Positions 10,269 through 21,511 of a stretch of DNA of 64,000 nt are shown here, piece by piece. This stretch comes from Fragilariopsis cylindrus CCMP1102. Taxonomy: Eukaryota > Bacillariophyta > Bacillariophyceae > Bacillariales > Bacillariaceae. The stretch spans positions 248,001-312,000 of the forward strand of contig FMBT01000315.1 of NCBI GenBank assembly GCA_900095095.1, read 5' to 3'. The notes under the pieces were generated by a model, which saw only the letters and a program-made list of their open reading frames with translations, was not told the origin of the DNA and searched no databases. The position numbers and the translations under genes were made by a program. Numbering within the stretch: position 1 is the first letter of the stretch; the number at the start of each line of letters is the position of its first letter.

Positions 10269-13200
10269 CTATTTGTGGTTCCGTCTTTTCTTTCCGCCAG
10301 TCATACCACCTTGTTTGCCACCCTTTCTCTTTTTGGCTGCACGTTCCATACCTCGTTTATCATTCTTCATTCTCTTATCGACCATGACGCTTCCTTTACC
10401 ACCCCTTGCGCTTCCACCCTTCTTTGACACAACGTAATTCTTACCACCCTTATCATCAGATCGAAGGGCTTTGCTAATAGATTTGAGTTTCATCGATTCC
10501 GACATTTCCGAAGAATTGGCAACCGATTGTGCCTTCTTCTTCGCGGCAGCTAGCTTGAGTTTGGCCTTGCGATTCTTTCTTGCACGGGCCTCGGCAACCT
10601 TTGCGATAGGCTTAGTTGATAGCGCAATCATCTTTTCTTTCATCTTAGCCAACAGCGCGGGTGGAATCGGAAGCTGTGGACGGTAATGCCGATTTTCATC
10701 GTCGACGAACCATTCAGGCAAATCCTGAGGATCATTCCAAGCAAAACGATTGTACGAAGCATCAACGAGTGCCTTTGCTTTCGAATGACGTAACATCATT
10801 GTCCCCAACGCCATAGTTTCTACATGATCATCACTATCGTACTCCTCATTGCCGGAATCGTACTTACGATCGTCCTTCGTTGGTAATGGCCGATCCTGTT
10901 CGACGACCTCAAAGCGATTATTCGCTTCTTGTCCTTTCTTGCTAAAGGAAGTTGATTTACCACCAGCAGCACCAACCTTACCCATACCAGCCTTAATTAA
11001 TTTCCGTGCGTTCATGATTTTTTTCTTCTTTTCTTCGCTCATGCCTTCCATTGCCATCAAGTCAACTTCCTCATCATCCTCATCGTCATCATGATCGTTG
11101 TCACCCGTGGCCGATACAGGAACCAAGTCAAAATCTCTTGCTTCTTCTCCCATCGCTCTAGCCCTACGAGTCTGACGACGTTCATCACGTTCTTTTGCCT
11201 TGACACGTTTCTCATGACGTTTTTGTTTGTCCGTAGTCGGCATCATTGCCAATACATCGTCTGCGGTAATTTTCTTTTCCTTCGTATCCTTCCCCTTCTT
11301 CTTGGTAGGAGTATCCTTTTTATTGTCCTGTTTCTTCTTCTTTGAGGCAGCAAGTTTTCTACTAGCCTTATCGTCCTTAGCATCTTCATCGTTATCGTTG
11401 TCAACTAGTGGATCGACGATGTCTCTTGAGGAAGAATTTGCATTGTCCGATGCTGCATTTACAGCTTGTCCAATCTCAGCAAACAATGGATTACTAAACC
11501 AACGTGCTGTCTTCATGGGAGTGGGATCATCTGGAAATTCATGTATCATTGGATTGTTACCTGCAGAATTTGACTTATCAGCCTTCTTCTGTTTCTTCCT
11601 TGCTTGATGTTCTGCAGGTGTCATAGGTTCGTTATCGAACCCATCGTCGTCTTCGTAATCACCTTCCTCTTTTTGATCACCATCACTATCCACATCATCG
11701 TCACTATCATCACTATCTTGAGGACCCTGTAATAACTTGGCGTATCGTTTCGCATCCTGACTGACACCCTTTTTACCAGTCAAAACTAATTCATGATCTT
11801 CATGAGATTGTTGTGCCATCCTTTCACGTAATAACTTCTTGGAGCGTTTTGCGGTCTTCGTTCCGATCTTAGCTTCACCATTCTTCGTGGTTGTAATGAA
11901 TCGATCATATGCCATATCCAATTCACGATCAAGACGATACGAGTATCCAGTATCTTCATCCTTATCTGGAATACCTTTATTCTTACGATAATCATCATCA
12001 CCACCATCATCACTTTCATCATCGTCACTATCCTTACCGAATGCTTGTTCCGTTGTAACACGATCTAAATTCACTTCCGCAACATCATTTAAATCCTTGG
12101 TGGATTTGGAATTTAATGCAGATAATGAAAAGAATTGATCATGTTCTTGTACATCAATTGCATTTAAATCCATACCGAATGCAGCATGACGACGTTTCTT
12201 TGCTAATGCTTTACGTTCCTTTTTTTTAATCTTTTTACGTTCCCGTAATTTACGTTCCCGTGCAATACGAATTTCTTTTTGAATCTCATCTTCATCATCT
12301 TCCCCTGCACTACCATCTTCACCACCATTAGCTTCTTCTTCACCATCCGAATCGTCGTCATCATCGTCTTCATCATCATCATCACTATCATCCTTTTGTT
12401 GTTCCTTCCAACTATTCACCATTTTTTCTCTCCATAACACTAATGATTTAAAATCACCTTTATTTAATAATTTTAAATCCACAACACATGTTTTAATTTC
12501 TGTGGTGGTTAATGGATGATTTAATAAAAAGGAACATTTCGTACAGGATAAGGTACTTTTCTTTTTTAGATTCTTCTTATTTTGCATCATATCACATTCA
12601 TCACATCGAAATGATAATCCTGTACAGGTACTTAACGTTTGTATAGCATCAATATTTGATTTGGAATCAAAGACAAATGTTGATACCGGTTCCGTATGAC
12701 GCAAGGAAAAATCTAAATGTTCTGTATCGTATCCACCACGTTGACGTTTGGCCATATCCCATGATTTATGAAACACATTAAATTTCTTATCACCCGAGAC
12801 AGCGGTGGCGTTACCATTCCCAATATTGGATCCAGTACTATCCCCTTCGACAAATTCAAAAATATGTTTGGGATCTAACATTCGTGGATCGATTTTATCT
12901 GGTTTATAATATCCTTGACAAACATAAAAAATTTCCGCCGATTGTTGTCGGGATGCTTTTGGTTTAAATGTCGTCACGTCACGAAATAATTGTTGTAAGA
13001 CCCATTGAAAGGATGCGGAATCTCGACTACGATAAATTTTAGTCACAAACGATCCCATATGACGTAAATGTTGTGTCGCACATCGTAAAGCATGTACTGC
13101 TAATTCCGTTTGTACAAAGGCATCCTTATCATAAGAGGCACCAATATTTGGTGCACCGTCATGTAAGACAACATCGACAGTTCCGTCCTTCTTATCTTTA

Positions 13201-13818
13201 TTACTATTCCGATCACCATTATTCGCATGATCGGTCGTATCAATAATTGCACGATTAATATCAGCTTTGCATTTATCAGTAGTAATATCACCAACAATGG
13301 TAGTAATATTACGTTTTCCTAAGGAACGGATTGCTAAGATATCTACCGCAATAATTTGTGTTTGGGGACCACAGGTCCGTCCAATAACTTGTGTCCAACC
13401 ACCTGGTGCAGCACATAAATCTAAGACAACCTTAGTCTTGGCATGCAATAATGGATAATGACGATTAATTTGTGACAATTTAAAGGCTGCACGTGATCGT
13501 AATCCTTGTTCCTTTGCGACTATAGTATAGATAACAAGAAAAAGAGAATAAACAAACAAAGAAAAATATGGATATAATGAGATCTGAAATTCAGCTGCAT
13601 AGGAATATAGCGCTTCAATATGAACACACCAGCGTCAAAAGTACTATACCGATGCCACGGTTTATTGTACTACACACCACCACCGCCGTTGTCCGCTTCA
13701 ATGAAATGAATGTTTGCTACTATACTCATACTAGTACTACTTTTGTATACTTACGCTTATAGTATTTATCCTTATCATGAAACTTCTTTCTTTTAGTACT
13801 CTTTCCGTCGTTGACCAT
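10269..13818 (-). CDS. SPB1: Spb1-type AdoMet-dependent rRNA 2'-O-methyltransferase
   Basis: Exon 1 is 13755-13818 (M V N D G K S T ... DKYYK) and exon 2 is 10269-13519, joined in phase 1 over a 235-bp GTAAGT...TATAG intron; the junction reads KYYK|LAKEQG. Total about 1,104 residues. The FtsJ domain contains the AdoMet loop VLDLCAAPGGW and the tetrad K35 (AAFKL), D142 (LHDGAPNIG), K182 (FVTKIYRS) and E217 (SAEIFYV). It is followed by the central DUF3381-like region, long acidic and Lys-rich stretches, and a C-terminal SPB1_C domain with FEVVEQDRPLP, DSDDHVETMALGTMML, ASYNRFAWND and DLPEWFVDDE. In yeast this protein methylates 25S rRNA in the A-loop during 60S assembly in the nucleolus. The missing first 22 residues of the long ORF are supplied by exon 1, which strongly supports this model. 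Confidence 0.95.
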
Positions 13819-14523
13819 GATTGCCTATATATTGATGAAGACTAACTATTAGTCTTGAAATTGAACTTGGATACGAGCGTCGTAAAGAGTTGTTGTTTCT
13901 TTCAGTCAAACTAACTACAACAAATAATCGAAATCTTTGCTAATGAATGATTTCTTTTCTTGTACTATTTCTTTGTATTCTTGGTTGGAGGAGCGAGTCG
14001 AGTCTAGGCAGAGCTATATTTGATAATTCTTTCTTGCTTTTCAAAAAAAGAGAGAGATGTTGTGTCGTTGGCTCTCGCGGATAGGCATATTTTCCTTTTT
14101 TTCTTTTAGTTTCACAAACCACAGAATTCATTCGTTGGTGCTGCCTTCTCAAGAATATGCCATCTCCTGTACGGGAGATGGCAAGACAGATCACACATTT
14201 GAGATTCTCAGTCGTGGAAAATATTGGAACGAATGAATATCGACAAAAGAAGTCGGCAATCACGGACAACAAGGGAGAGCGATTTTTTTAATTTTTTTTA
14301 CGAGGATCACGATCGATCATCCAAATCGATCACAAATTAAGCACAGTCCAGAAAGAACAAAAGCCAGTAATAGGGATAGCTACCAGATTTATTCATCACT
14401 AGACGTTGTACAATCGATACATTGTGACCGTAGCTAGAGTTAGAGTTATAGGCACCATCATTCGTTGTCACTGGATGACGTCAGCTGAAGTCGACAGCGA
14501 AAAAGCAAGAAAATGTGAAGAAT
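13819..14523. other. Intergenic region upstream of SPB1, with a short hairpin
   Basis: Holds the SPB1 promoter side and reaches the decayed monooxygenase. A perfect 9-bp stem (GCCATCTCC / GGAGATGGC) with a 6-base loop lies at 14159-14182. The 110-residue antisense ORF at 13940-14272 shows no protein-like features. Confidence 0.4.
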
Positions 14524-15439
14524 CAGGAGAAGACGCTGTTGGTATGTGGAGCTAGTATTGCGGGCCCAGTCCTGGCGCTTTTTCTGTCTCAAATGTAAAA
14601 ATCACAATCATAATCCGACCACAATGATGGTGTAGTCTACCGACCACAGTGGTGGTGGAACGAGCACCCGAACTGCGATTGGGAGGACAAAGTATTGACA
14701 TTGCGGGTGCAGCACAAGAGGCAGCAGACCTAATGGGCATCGAAGATGATATTCATGAGCACCGTACCATAGAGTAAGGGTTGGAATTTATTGGTTCCGA
14801 TGGATCTATCGATGCCTCCTTCCCCGCCCATGAACAGTACTTGTTGGATGATAAAAGAGTTGGAGATCTTAAGAGGCGATCCGGCTAGAATCATTTATGA
14901 CAAAACAACAACACCATCAGAATCAACCACTGAAGCTAAATGTGAATGCGACTATATTTTTGGAGACTATGCTGTTATTATGGAGGAGAACGAGGAGCAC
15001 GTGACAGTGACGTTTGAGTCTGAAAAGAAGCGAAATTTTGATCTGATCGTTGCCGCTGATGGTTCTCGTTCAAAAACACGAGAAGATTTAGATGAGGCTG
15101 TATTGAAGCCACTGGGTCCGTATATTGCTTCCTTCACAGTACCAAAGTGTGATATGATCGACAACAATATGGCTAGATGGTATAACTCTACCGGATCATG
15201 TGTCATGCTACTCCGCCCTGATCGACTCGGCACCACTACAAGAGTTGTTGTTGTATTTATGTCCCCTCCTAAGTCGTACGAGAGACTTCCACAGAACGAA
15301 TAAGAACTTGAGGAGTATGGACGGTCAATAGGACAAATTATTAAAGCATCAAGGAATTGTAAAGTCTAATGGATAACAAGTGATGATGAATCATATTTAC
15401 ATGATGGTATACCCTTCCCTACTGCTGACCTTGGTGAAT
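14524..15439 (+). pseudogene. Decayed FAD-dependent monooxygenase (TetX/PHBH-like)
   Basis: Homology is spread over several frames. Frame 1 at about 14530-14590 encodes KTLLVCGASIAGPVLALFLS, the N-terminal FAD-binding Rossmann motif. About 14650-14775 encodes VVVERAPELR followed by GGQSIDIAGAAQEAADLMGI, typical of the region after the first strand, and runs into an in-frame TAA. After a frameshift near 14830-14860 the sequence resumes as ELEILRGDPARIIYD, later FDLIVAADGSRSKTR (the second FAD motif, DGxxS), and ends with a TAA at 15301-15303 within otherwise continuing homology. No ATG opens the first block in frame. A short intron could explain the first interruption, but not all of them. The related enzymes hydroxylate aromatic or similar compounds with FAD and NAD(P)H. 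Best read as a recently inactivated gene; a misassembled or error-containing copy is the alternative. Confidence 0.6.
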
Positions 15440-15987
15440 GAAAAAAATATGATGGCGGTGGAAGTAAAAAGGAATCGGAATTACGAAAGATGTGATGTAA
15501 TAGGAAAATGCTTTATTTCTATTACATGTATGCAATGCAATAACAATACAATACAATGATAAAGTGATATCCGACTAGTTCTATGCTTTGCTAGTCTAAA
15601 GCCTTTTTTTATCTTATCCTATTTAATTTTAATTTTTCAGTTATCTTATTTCATATTTTATAGTTATTTTTATTTAGTTTTAGCAAGTTTGTTTGGGAAT
15701 AGACAACACACGATACCGTAACTACTGTAGTACTACTACTCGTATATGTATGCGAAATAATGATAGTACTTGCATGTGTGTGTGTGTCGTGCGGGGTCGG
15801 TCATGTGTCAATAGGTAGAGGTTCCTATTTTATTTTGTGGTGTTAAGTTTAAAGTACTATTTTTTTGTTTCTTTTTCAGTTTTTGATATATATATATATT
15901 TATAGAAGAATTGTAAGGAAACCGATTTGCAGTCTCATATCATTTAGTTTTCATTCCTTCTCTATTTGTTTATCTTAAAGATTACGT
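15440..15987. other. Intergenic AT-rich region
   Basis: Very AT-rich sequence with a (TG)n run near 15774-15787, a (TA)n run near 15889-15899 and poly-T tracts. It probably contains the 3' UTR of the minus-strand gene to its right. No gene was seen. Confidence 0.5.
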
Positions 15988-16778
15988 TTATTCGTCATCA
16001 TCATCATCATCATCATCATCTCCTTCTTCTCCTCCTCCTTCTTCGCCTTCTTCTTCTTCTTCATCATCATCATCATCCTAAGATTTAATTTATGTAGAAT
16101 ACGTAGAGTAATTTTAAAATTATAAAAGAGATCATAGGAAAAAAGAAGCGAGGTGGTTAGTTAGTTGTTGAGAGATACAAACAAAAATTCCGACAACGAA
16201 CAAATTGTAAATCCGAACAAACTTTATTTTTTAAAGTTTCGGCAGCATCATAAAACAGAAACAATACAAAGATAAATACATACCTCATCATCATCATCAT
16301 CATCATCATCGTCATCATCTTCACCAGGATTAATAGCTCTTTCCGCAAATTTCGACCATAATTCTGTTTGTTCTTTTTTCATTAATCCTTGATAATGTTG
16401 ACCAAAAACAAATTCTGTTACTTGTTTATCACCAGCTTCAGCACTCGCCAAATATAAACGTGCTTTTGCTTCAGGTCGGGCCCATGATTCAATTGATGTT
16501 TCTGGTGCACCAAATACAACTGCCATTTGTAGTAATAATCCTACTGTATAATAAAAATATATATATTCTTCCCATCCTTCTTTTTTTACAGTATGACCAC
16601 TCCATAATTCAGCATTTTGAGATTGTGGTACGGGTGTTGATGCATCCGAACCGAGATTTCTTTTTACAACAGATTGTCGTTGTTGTTGTTGGTGTTGAAC
16701 AGCACCACGTCGAGTAGCGGTAGAAACGGTAGTACTACGACGAAGGACCATACGTGCTTTAGATGCTAATATGCTCAT
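15988..16778 (-). CDS. Small mitochondrial membrane protein with acidic tail, possible complex I ESSS/NDUFB11-like subunit
   Basis: Exon 1 is 16284-16778 and exon 2 is 15988-16077, joined in phase 0 over a 206-bp GTATGT...CTTAG intron, giving about 194 residues. The N-terminus (MSILASKARMVLRRSTT...) is basic and lacks acids, as in mitochondrial presequences. One membrane segment, YIYFYYTVGLLLQMAVVFG, is followed by SWARPEAKARL, which resembles the WAxxEAxxRL stretch after the membrane helix of NDUFB11/ESSS accessory subunits of respiratory complex I. The C-terminus is almost only Asp and Glu, and the intron interrupts it. The mitochondrial membrane assignment is reasonable; the complex I assignment rests on one short motif and is tentative. 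The gene is divergent from the hydrolase gene at 17341. Confidence 0.6.
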
Positions 16779-17340
16779 GATCAGATTATTAATTATTGTT
16801 GTTGTATTGTGTTTTGTATTTTGTATTTGTTTTGTCTTTTATTTTATGTGATGGAGAGGAAATAGCGTCCGTTTCGCCCAGTTGCTTAGTCTTTCAATTG
16901 TCAAGTACTCGTTTACAATCACTCTTTCTTGTTCAATGTAGGTACAGTAGGGTAGGTATGTGATGTTGTGTTGTGCTGTTGGCACTTTCAGCAACGTTGT
17001 TTGCTGTTTTTTGTTTGTTTGACTTCCTTTCAGCTCATGTCGTGTTGTCTCGTGGTGTTGTTTTGTTTTGTATGCGCGTTATTTATATGTATTTTTTCGT
17101 TTCGTCGTGCGGAAAGACATTCGTATCAATACGTATGTACGACTAGTACTATAGTATAGAATGGTGCATGCATATAATGATGCATACTATAGGTATGATG
17201 ATACCAAGCACACCAGCATTCATATTATTAATCGCGCATCCGAGAGATACAGGGCAAAATAGCAATAGATCGCAAGAACAAAGAACTAACAACAAACATA
17301 CGGTAGCGAACAAATAAATAAATGTTGTTCACACACCATC
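16779..17340. other. Divergent promoter region
   Basis: Lies between the starts of the mitochondrial protein gene (-) and the hydrolase gene (+). It is T-rich on the left, and has short near-palindromes such as TACTATAG and TGCATGCATA near 17148-17195. No ORF here is supported. Confidence 0.45.
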
Positions 17341-19629
17341 ATGATGGGTGATGACGACGAAGAGGGTGGCGACATCATCAACAACAGCATTAGCCGTAGC
17401 AGTGACGTTAAAAATAGCACTGGCGATAGCATCAGTAGGATTGTCTGTAATAATAATAATGACAAACAACAAGAAATTGGGGGAAAAGATTATAAGGATG
17501 AAGAAAAGGAAATGATGGTTGATGATGACGAAGAGGGTGGTGACATCATCAACAGTAGCAGCAGCAGTATTAGTTGTAGTAGCAGTAGCAGCGAAACTAA
17601 AATCAGTATTGGTGATAGTAATGAACAACAAGGTGTGAGCACAGAAAAAGAAGACAAAGATAAAAAAGATGAAGAAAATGGAAATGGAAATTCTTCATCA
17701 TCATCATCGTTGTCGTCATCTGTCTCTTTATTGGCATCATTCAGCAATGCATTCCGTGACTGGACAAGAATAAGGCAGGCTAAGATGATGGCGTCATTTC
17801 CGTCATTGTCATCATACGCTGCTAGTGCTACTGCTACTGCTAGTGCTCTATCATTATCCTTATTATATGCATATGAAAAACGAAATCAAAAACAACTTAC
17901 ATCTCCACCTATAATAATGGGACAACTTCCTTCGAAGACAATAATACGATCAGTTTATGAAAAATTATTGATTGGTACTAACGTTAGTAATGTTGGTAGG
18001 ACTGGTTATAATAGTAATAGTAATAGTAATGGTAATGGTAATAATACTGGTACTGGGAATAATGATAATGATAATGATAATGGGATATTCACACGTCCAA
18101 TTGTACCAAAAATGTTTATAGGAACGAATGGACAAGTATCAAGTGCAATGGCATACTTAAATCCTGGTCCATCCTCTACCAGCAGATCTAAATCTACTAC
18201 AAGATTTACTGAAATTATTACATCATCCTATGATGGTGCTAAAATATATTTAGATTGGGAAATTCCAAAAATAACTGATCAAAATAAAAATAAAAATAGA
18301 AAAGATGATATAGTAAGTAAAGGTCGTAATAGAATCCAACAACCAATTGTACTTATTTTACATGGTATAAATAATTCCACTAACTTTGGTTATATGAAAA
18401 GTTTATCACGAACTTTTGTAAAAGAAAGAGGTTGGAATTCTGTATCAATGAATCTTCGTGGTATTGGTAGTGGTATTTCTTCTTCTAGAGATGATAATGA
18501 TATGGCAACACCACGATGTTACACTGCTGCATATACAGGTGATATACGTAGTATTGTGAATCAATTATCATCAAGATTAGTACAGCAGCAAACAACACAG
18601 ACAGGACAGAATCCATATCTATTTTTAGTTGGGAATTCATTAGGTGCAATGATCATAACAAAGTACTTAGGTGAAGAAGGATTAGCAAATACATTACCAT
18701 TAAACGTATTAGGTGGTGTATCACTTGGCAATCCATTTAAATTTCATAGTGATAAAATCAAATCACCATTTAATGAAATTATGGGTATTGCACGTAAAAT
18801 GAATTATCATAAACAAAGAAAATCAATGAATATGATACAACAACAATCACCATCATCCGGTGGAACTGCTAACGTTACTACTAACGTTATCAACGACGTT
18901 ACTACTAATATACGAAATATATCATTATCATCATTAGATCGTATTATTGCACCATATATGATACGTAATTCTGTGCATCCACCATATGAGACAAAAATTG
19001 GTTATGGACATAGTACTAATACTACTAATAACGATAGTAATAGTAATAGTATCAACGCAAAATCAAGATCAAAATCAGATTCACACGATATGCACGATGC
19101 AGATTCAGCAGCAATAGAATATTGGTATGATAGTAGTTGTTATAGGCAACAACGACATATAACAATCCCATACATGCATATAATTGCAAAAGATGATTAC
19201 TTATGTTATAACAATGCAATGCAAACATATATATTAAATTATACATTAAATAATAATCCAAATATTATTTTGGTTACTACACAATGTGGTGGTCATTTAG
19301 GATGGCAACAATCTGAATCATCTGAATCATCTAAGATAGAAATTGATTCCAAATCTGGATCTGAATCTAGATCATCATCATCTAGATCATCATCATGGTT
19401 CGGTAATTCTTGGGCCGATAATGCTACATCTGATTTCTTTCAAGCTATTATTGATACCAATACCAATCATAATACCGATACCAATATCAAAGAGAAAGAA
19501 GAAGAAAACGAAGAAGAAACAAATAAGCAAACACGTGCTGATGCTAATGCTATACGTCTTGAACAAAATCGAAGAATTGAAAATGAAGAAGCGATTGATT
19601 ATTCTAGACGTTATCGATCTCGATTGTGA
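17341..19629 (+). CDS. Alpha/beta hydrolase, ABHD1/2/3 - YheT family
   Basis: Single exon, 762 residues. The first 170 residues are acidic and Ser/Asn repeats. The hydrolase domain has LILHGINN (oxyanion region, near residue 337), SMNLRGIGSG, YTAAYTGDIRS, the nucleophile elbow LVGNSLGAMIITKYLGEEG (Ser near residue 432), GGVSLGNPF, the acid in IAKDDYLCY near residue 617 and the histidine in CGGHLGW near residue 653. These match the YheT/ABHD3 group, whose members include lipid esterases and phospholipases; the natural substrate is not predictable. Large Asn/Ser/Thr insertions sit between core strands, as in other genes here. Two near-identical acidic stretches (GDDDEEGGDIIN and VDDDEEGGDIIN) at residues about 3 and 60 show an internal duplication in the N-terminus. 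The C-terminus is Lys/Glu-rich. Confidence 0.82.
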   Translation: MMGDDDEEGGDIINNSISRSSDVKNSTGDSISRIVCNNNNDKQQEIGGKDYKDEEKEMMVDDDEEGGDIINSSSSSISCSSSSSETKISIGDSNEQQGVSTEKEDKDKKDEENGNGNSSSSSSLSSSVSLLASFSNAFRDWTRIRQAKMMASFPSLSSYAASATATASALSLSLLYAYEKRNQKQLTSPPIIMGQLPSKTIIRSVYEKLLIGTNVSNVGRTGYNSNSNSNGNGNNTGTGNNDNDNDNGIFTRPIVPKMFIGTNGQVSSAMAYLNPGPSSTSRSKSTTRFTEIITSSYDGAKIYLDWEIPKITDQNKNKNRKDDIVSKGRNRIQQPIVLILHGINNSTNFGYMKSLSRTFVKERGWNSVSMNLRGIGSGISSSRDDNDMATPRCYTAAYTGDIRSIVNQLSSRLVQQQTTQTGQNPYLFLVGNSLGAMIITKYLGEEGLANTLPLNVLGGVSLGNPFKFHSDKIKSPFNEIMGIARKMNYHKQRKSMNMIQQQSPSSGGTANVTTNVINDVTTNIRNISLSSLDRIIAPYMIRNSVHPPYETKIGYGHSTNTTNNDSNSNSINAKSRSKSDSHDMHDADSAAIEYWYDSSCYRQQRHITIPYMHIIAKDDYLCYNNAMQTYILNYTLNNNPNIILVTTQCGGHLGWQQSESSESSKIEIDSKSGSESRSSSSRSSSWFGNSWADNATSDFFQAIIDTNTNHNTDTNIKEKEEENEEETNKQTRADANAIRLEQNRRIENEEAIDYSRRYRSRL

Positions 19630-20176
19630 CAAAAAAGAAATCTCCTATAGTTCTTCGTGTATAATCTAATTTAATCTAACTTAATTCAAAATACTACTCA
19701 TACATATTGGTCCTTTGTGTGCTGTATGTGTGTGGGGTAAACTAATATATCATTTCGGCGATTTAAATAATTTTTATTTAGGGGAGCTCTTCATATTGGG
19801 GGCAGCATAACCTGAAACAAGGGTACACGTTGTTCCCTTGTTTGCGCGCAAATCCTCGTGTTTCGTTCCCTTGATTTTTTTTTTAATACAATGGAAATAA
19901 TTAACAACATGACAAGCATATACCCATTGACAATGGATCCTCTTGAAAGGCTGTTATAATATAAACGACTACAGTCGGCTAACTAATATAACAGTAATAG
20001 AGACGACATCTGTACTATTAGTTTATCTATTACTTTATTATTCGATTTGTAATCCTCCTCTCTTATGCACCTCTTCCTGGCGATTCGAAATCTGCCTGCC
20101 ATCCCTGTACCATACCACCTCATAGAATTTTTTTCCCCAACTGACCAAATTCAACCCCGAAACTTTTTCTCCCTAG
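19630..20176. other. Convergent intergenic region
   Basis: Between the 3' ends of the hydrolase (+) and the LRR gene (-). It contains a T-run near 19879 and otherwise unstructured AT-rich sequence. No gene is supported. Confidence 0.5.
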
Positions 20177-21511
20177 CTAGGTTGTATCAAAGATATTACT
20201 ATACATGGATATTTTTTTTAAACCTTTGATATCACTAAATTTCGTTCCCAATAATGCCACACCAGCATCCGTAATTTTATTATGATTCACGGTTAATTCT
20301 TCTAATGTTTTATTTTTACATAATGAATCAATTAAATACGATAATTGTAGATCATTAATGGACGTGTTATCTAAATCTAATATTTTGATTGTTTTATTAT
20401 TGGATAATGCTTTTGAAAAGAATAATAAATCAAATTCTTCACCAATTGATGTATTTACATGTTGATAACTTAAATCAATTATTTTTAATTTACATGTACT
20501 CTTTTTATTCTTTTTGTCTTTCTTTTTACTCTTTTTATCTTTCTTCTTACTATTATCTTTTTCTAAACCAATTATATGATTCGTTAAGGAATGCAATCCA
20601 TTCGAACGACATTTATTACCAAATATACGTAATTCTTCTATTTGTTTTGGTAAACTACCAAGTAATATACCTAAATGATTATCATTTAATCCACATCGAC
20701 TGGTGATTAAGGATGTTATACTAGTATTTTTGGATATGGATTGGGACAGTAATGGTATATGATATGATAAATCTGTAATAAAATCCAATTGTAATTTACA
20801 TAAATGTTTTGAAAAGATGATGGACGATAATGCAAAGGATGTGGATATGGTATAAGATTTCATATTTGATAAATGAAGATGAGTACAATTATCAATATTA
20901 ATTATATTGGATAAAATTAACTCAAAATAATTTATATTACTATTTGCACTACCACTACCTTGGTGTTGTTGTTGTTGCAGATCTTGGTGAGTATCTTGTT
21001 CCTTGTGATGATCGTAACTACTACAATTATTATCTAATTTAATCGATTCCCATCGAACTTTTTTTTGTCGTAATATATCCACCGCAATGGATTCCCAAGA
21101 ACGATTATCACCACGTATTAATTCTAATAATTTTATGGCAATTTTATGATCAATTATCACATTTTTTGCATAGATCGATGTTTTGGTGATATCATTCGTT
21201 CCTAATTTTATATCACGTTTCGCTGTAGATGAACCATTAATAAAAAGTTGTGTACTCTTTTTCTTACTTTTGGAATCTGCCGCCGTCAGCAATGGTGGTG
21301 GTGGTTCCACAGTTTCAACTGTATGAACAGAATTACTATCATCATCAACGTCATCGTCATTGTTGTCTAGACTATCATCGTCATCGTCGTCGTCGCTGAG
21401 TGAAGTCAGTCGTCTTCCCTGACGCTTTATACCATTATTCGGGTAACTGTTCTCGTTATTATTATTATTACCACCACGACCTAAGAATCGTGAACTCAAA
21501 TTACTAATCAT
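20177..21511 (-). CDS. Leucine-rich-repeat (RNI-like) protein
   Basis: From the first in-frame ATG at 21511 (MISNLSSRFLG) the product has 444 residues; the reading frame extends upstream only with a TTG. The N-terminal third is low complexity with an Asp run. The C-terminal half holds ribonuclease-inhibitor-type leucine-rich repeats: ITSLITSRCGLNDNHLGILLGSL, IEELRIFGNKCRSNGLHSL, KIIDLSYQHVNTSIGEEFDLL, IKILDLDNTSINDLQLSYLI and LEELTVNHNKITDAGVALLG, with a Lys/Asp/Ser-rich insert between repeats. This repeat type is abundant in diatoms and acts as a protein-binding scaffold. No enzymatic domain, signal peptide or membrane span was seen, and the partner is unknown. A GTACAGTACAGTAC cluster at 21670-21685 lies about 160 bp upstream of the start. 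Confidence 0.75.
   Translation of the reverse strand: MISNLSSRFLGRGGNNNNNENSYPNNGIKRQGRRLTSLSDDDDDDDSLDNNDDDVDDDSNSVHTVETVEPPPPLLTAADSKSKKKSTQLFINGSSTAKRDIKLGTNDITKTSIYAKNVIIDHKIAIKLLELIRGDNRSWESIAVDILRQKKVRWESIKLDNNCSSYDHHKEQDTHQDLQQQQHQGSGSANSNINYFELILSNIINIDNCTHLHLSNMKSYTISTSFALSSIIFSKHLCKLQLDFITDLSYHIPLLSQSISKNTSITSLITSRCGLNDNHLGILLGSLPKQIEELRIFGNKCRSNGLHSLTNHIIGLEKDNSKKKDKKSKKKDKKNKKSTCKLKIIDLSYQHVNTSIGEEFDLLFFSKALSNNKTIKILDLDNTSINDLQLSYLIDSLCKNKTLEELTVNHNKITDAGVALLGTKFSDIKGLKKISMYSNIFDTT

Noticed and set aside
13940-14272. 110-residue minus-strand ORF next to SPB1
   Set aside because: No conserved features; it lies in the 5' region of SPB1 and is interrupted by the hairpin sequence.
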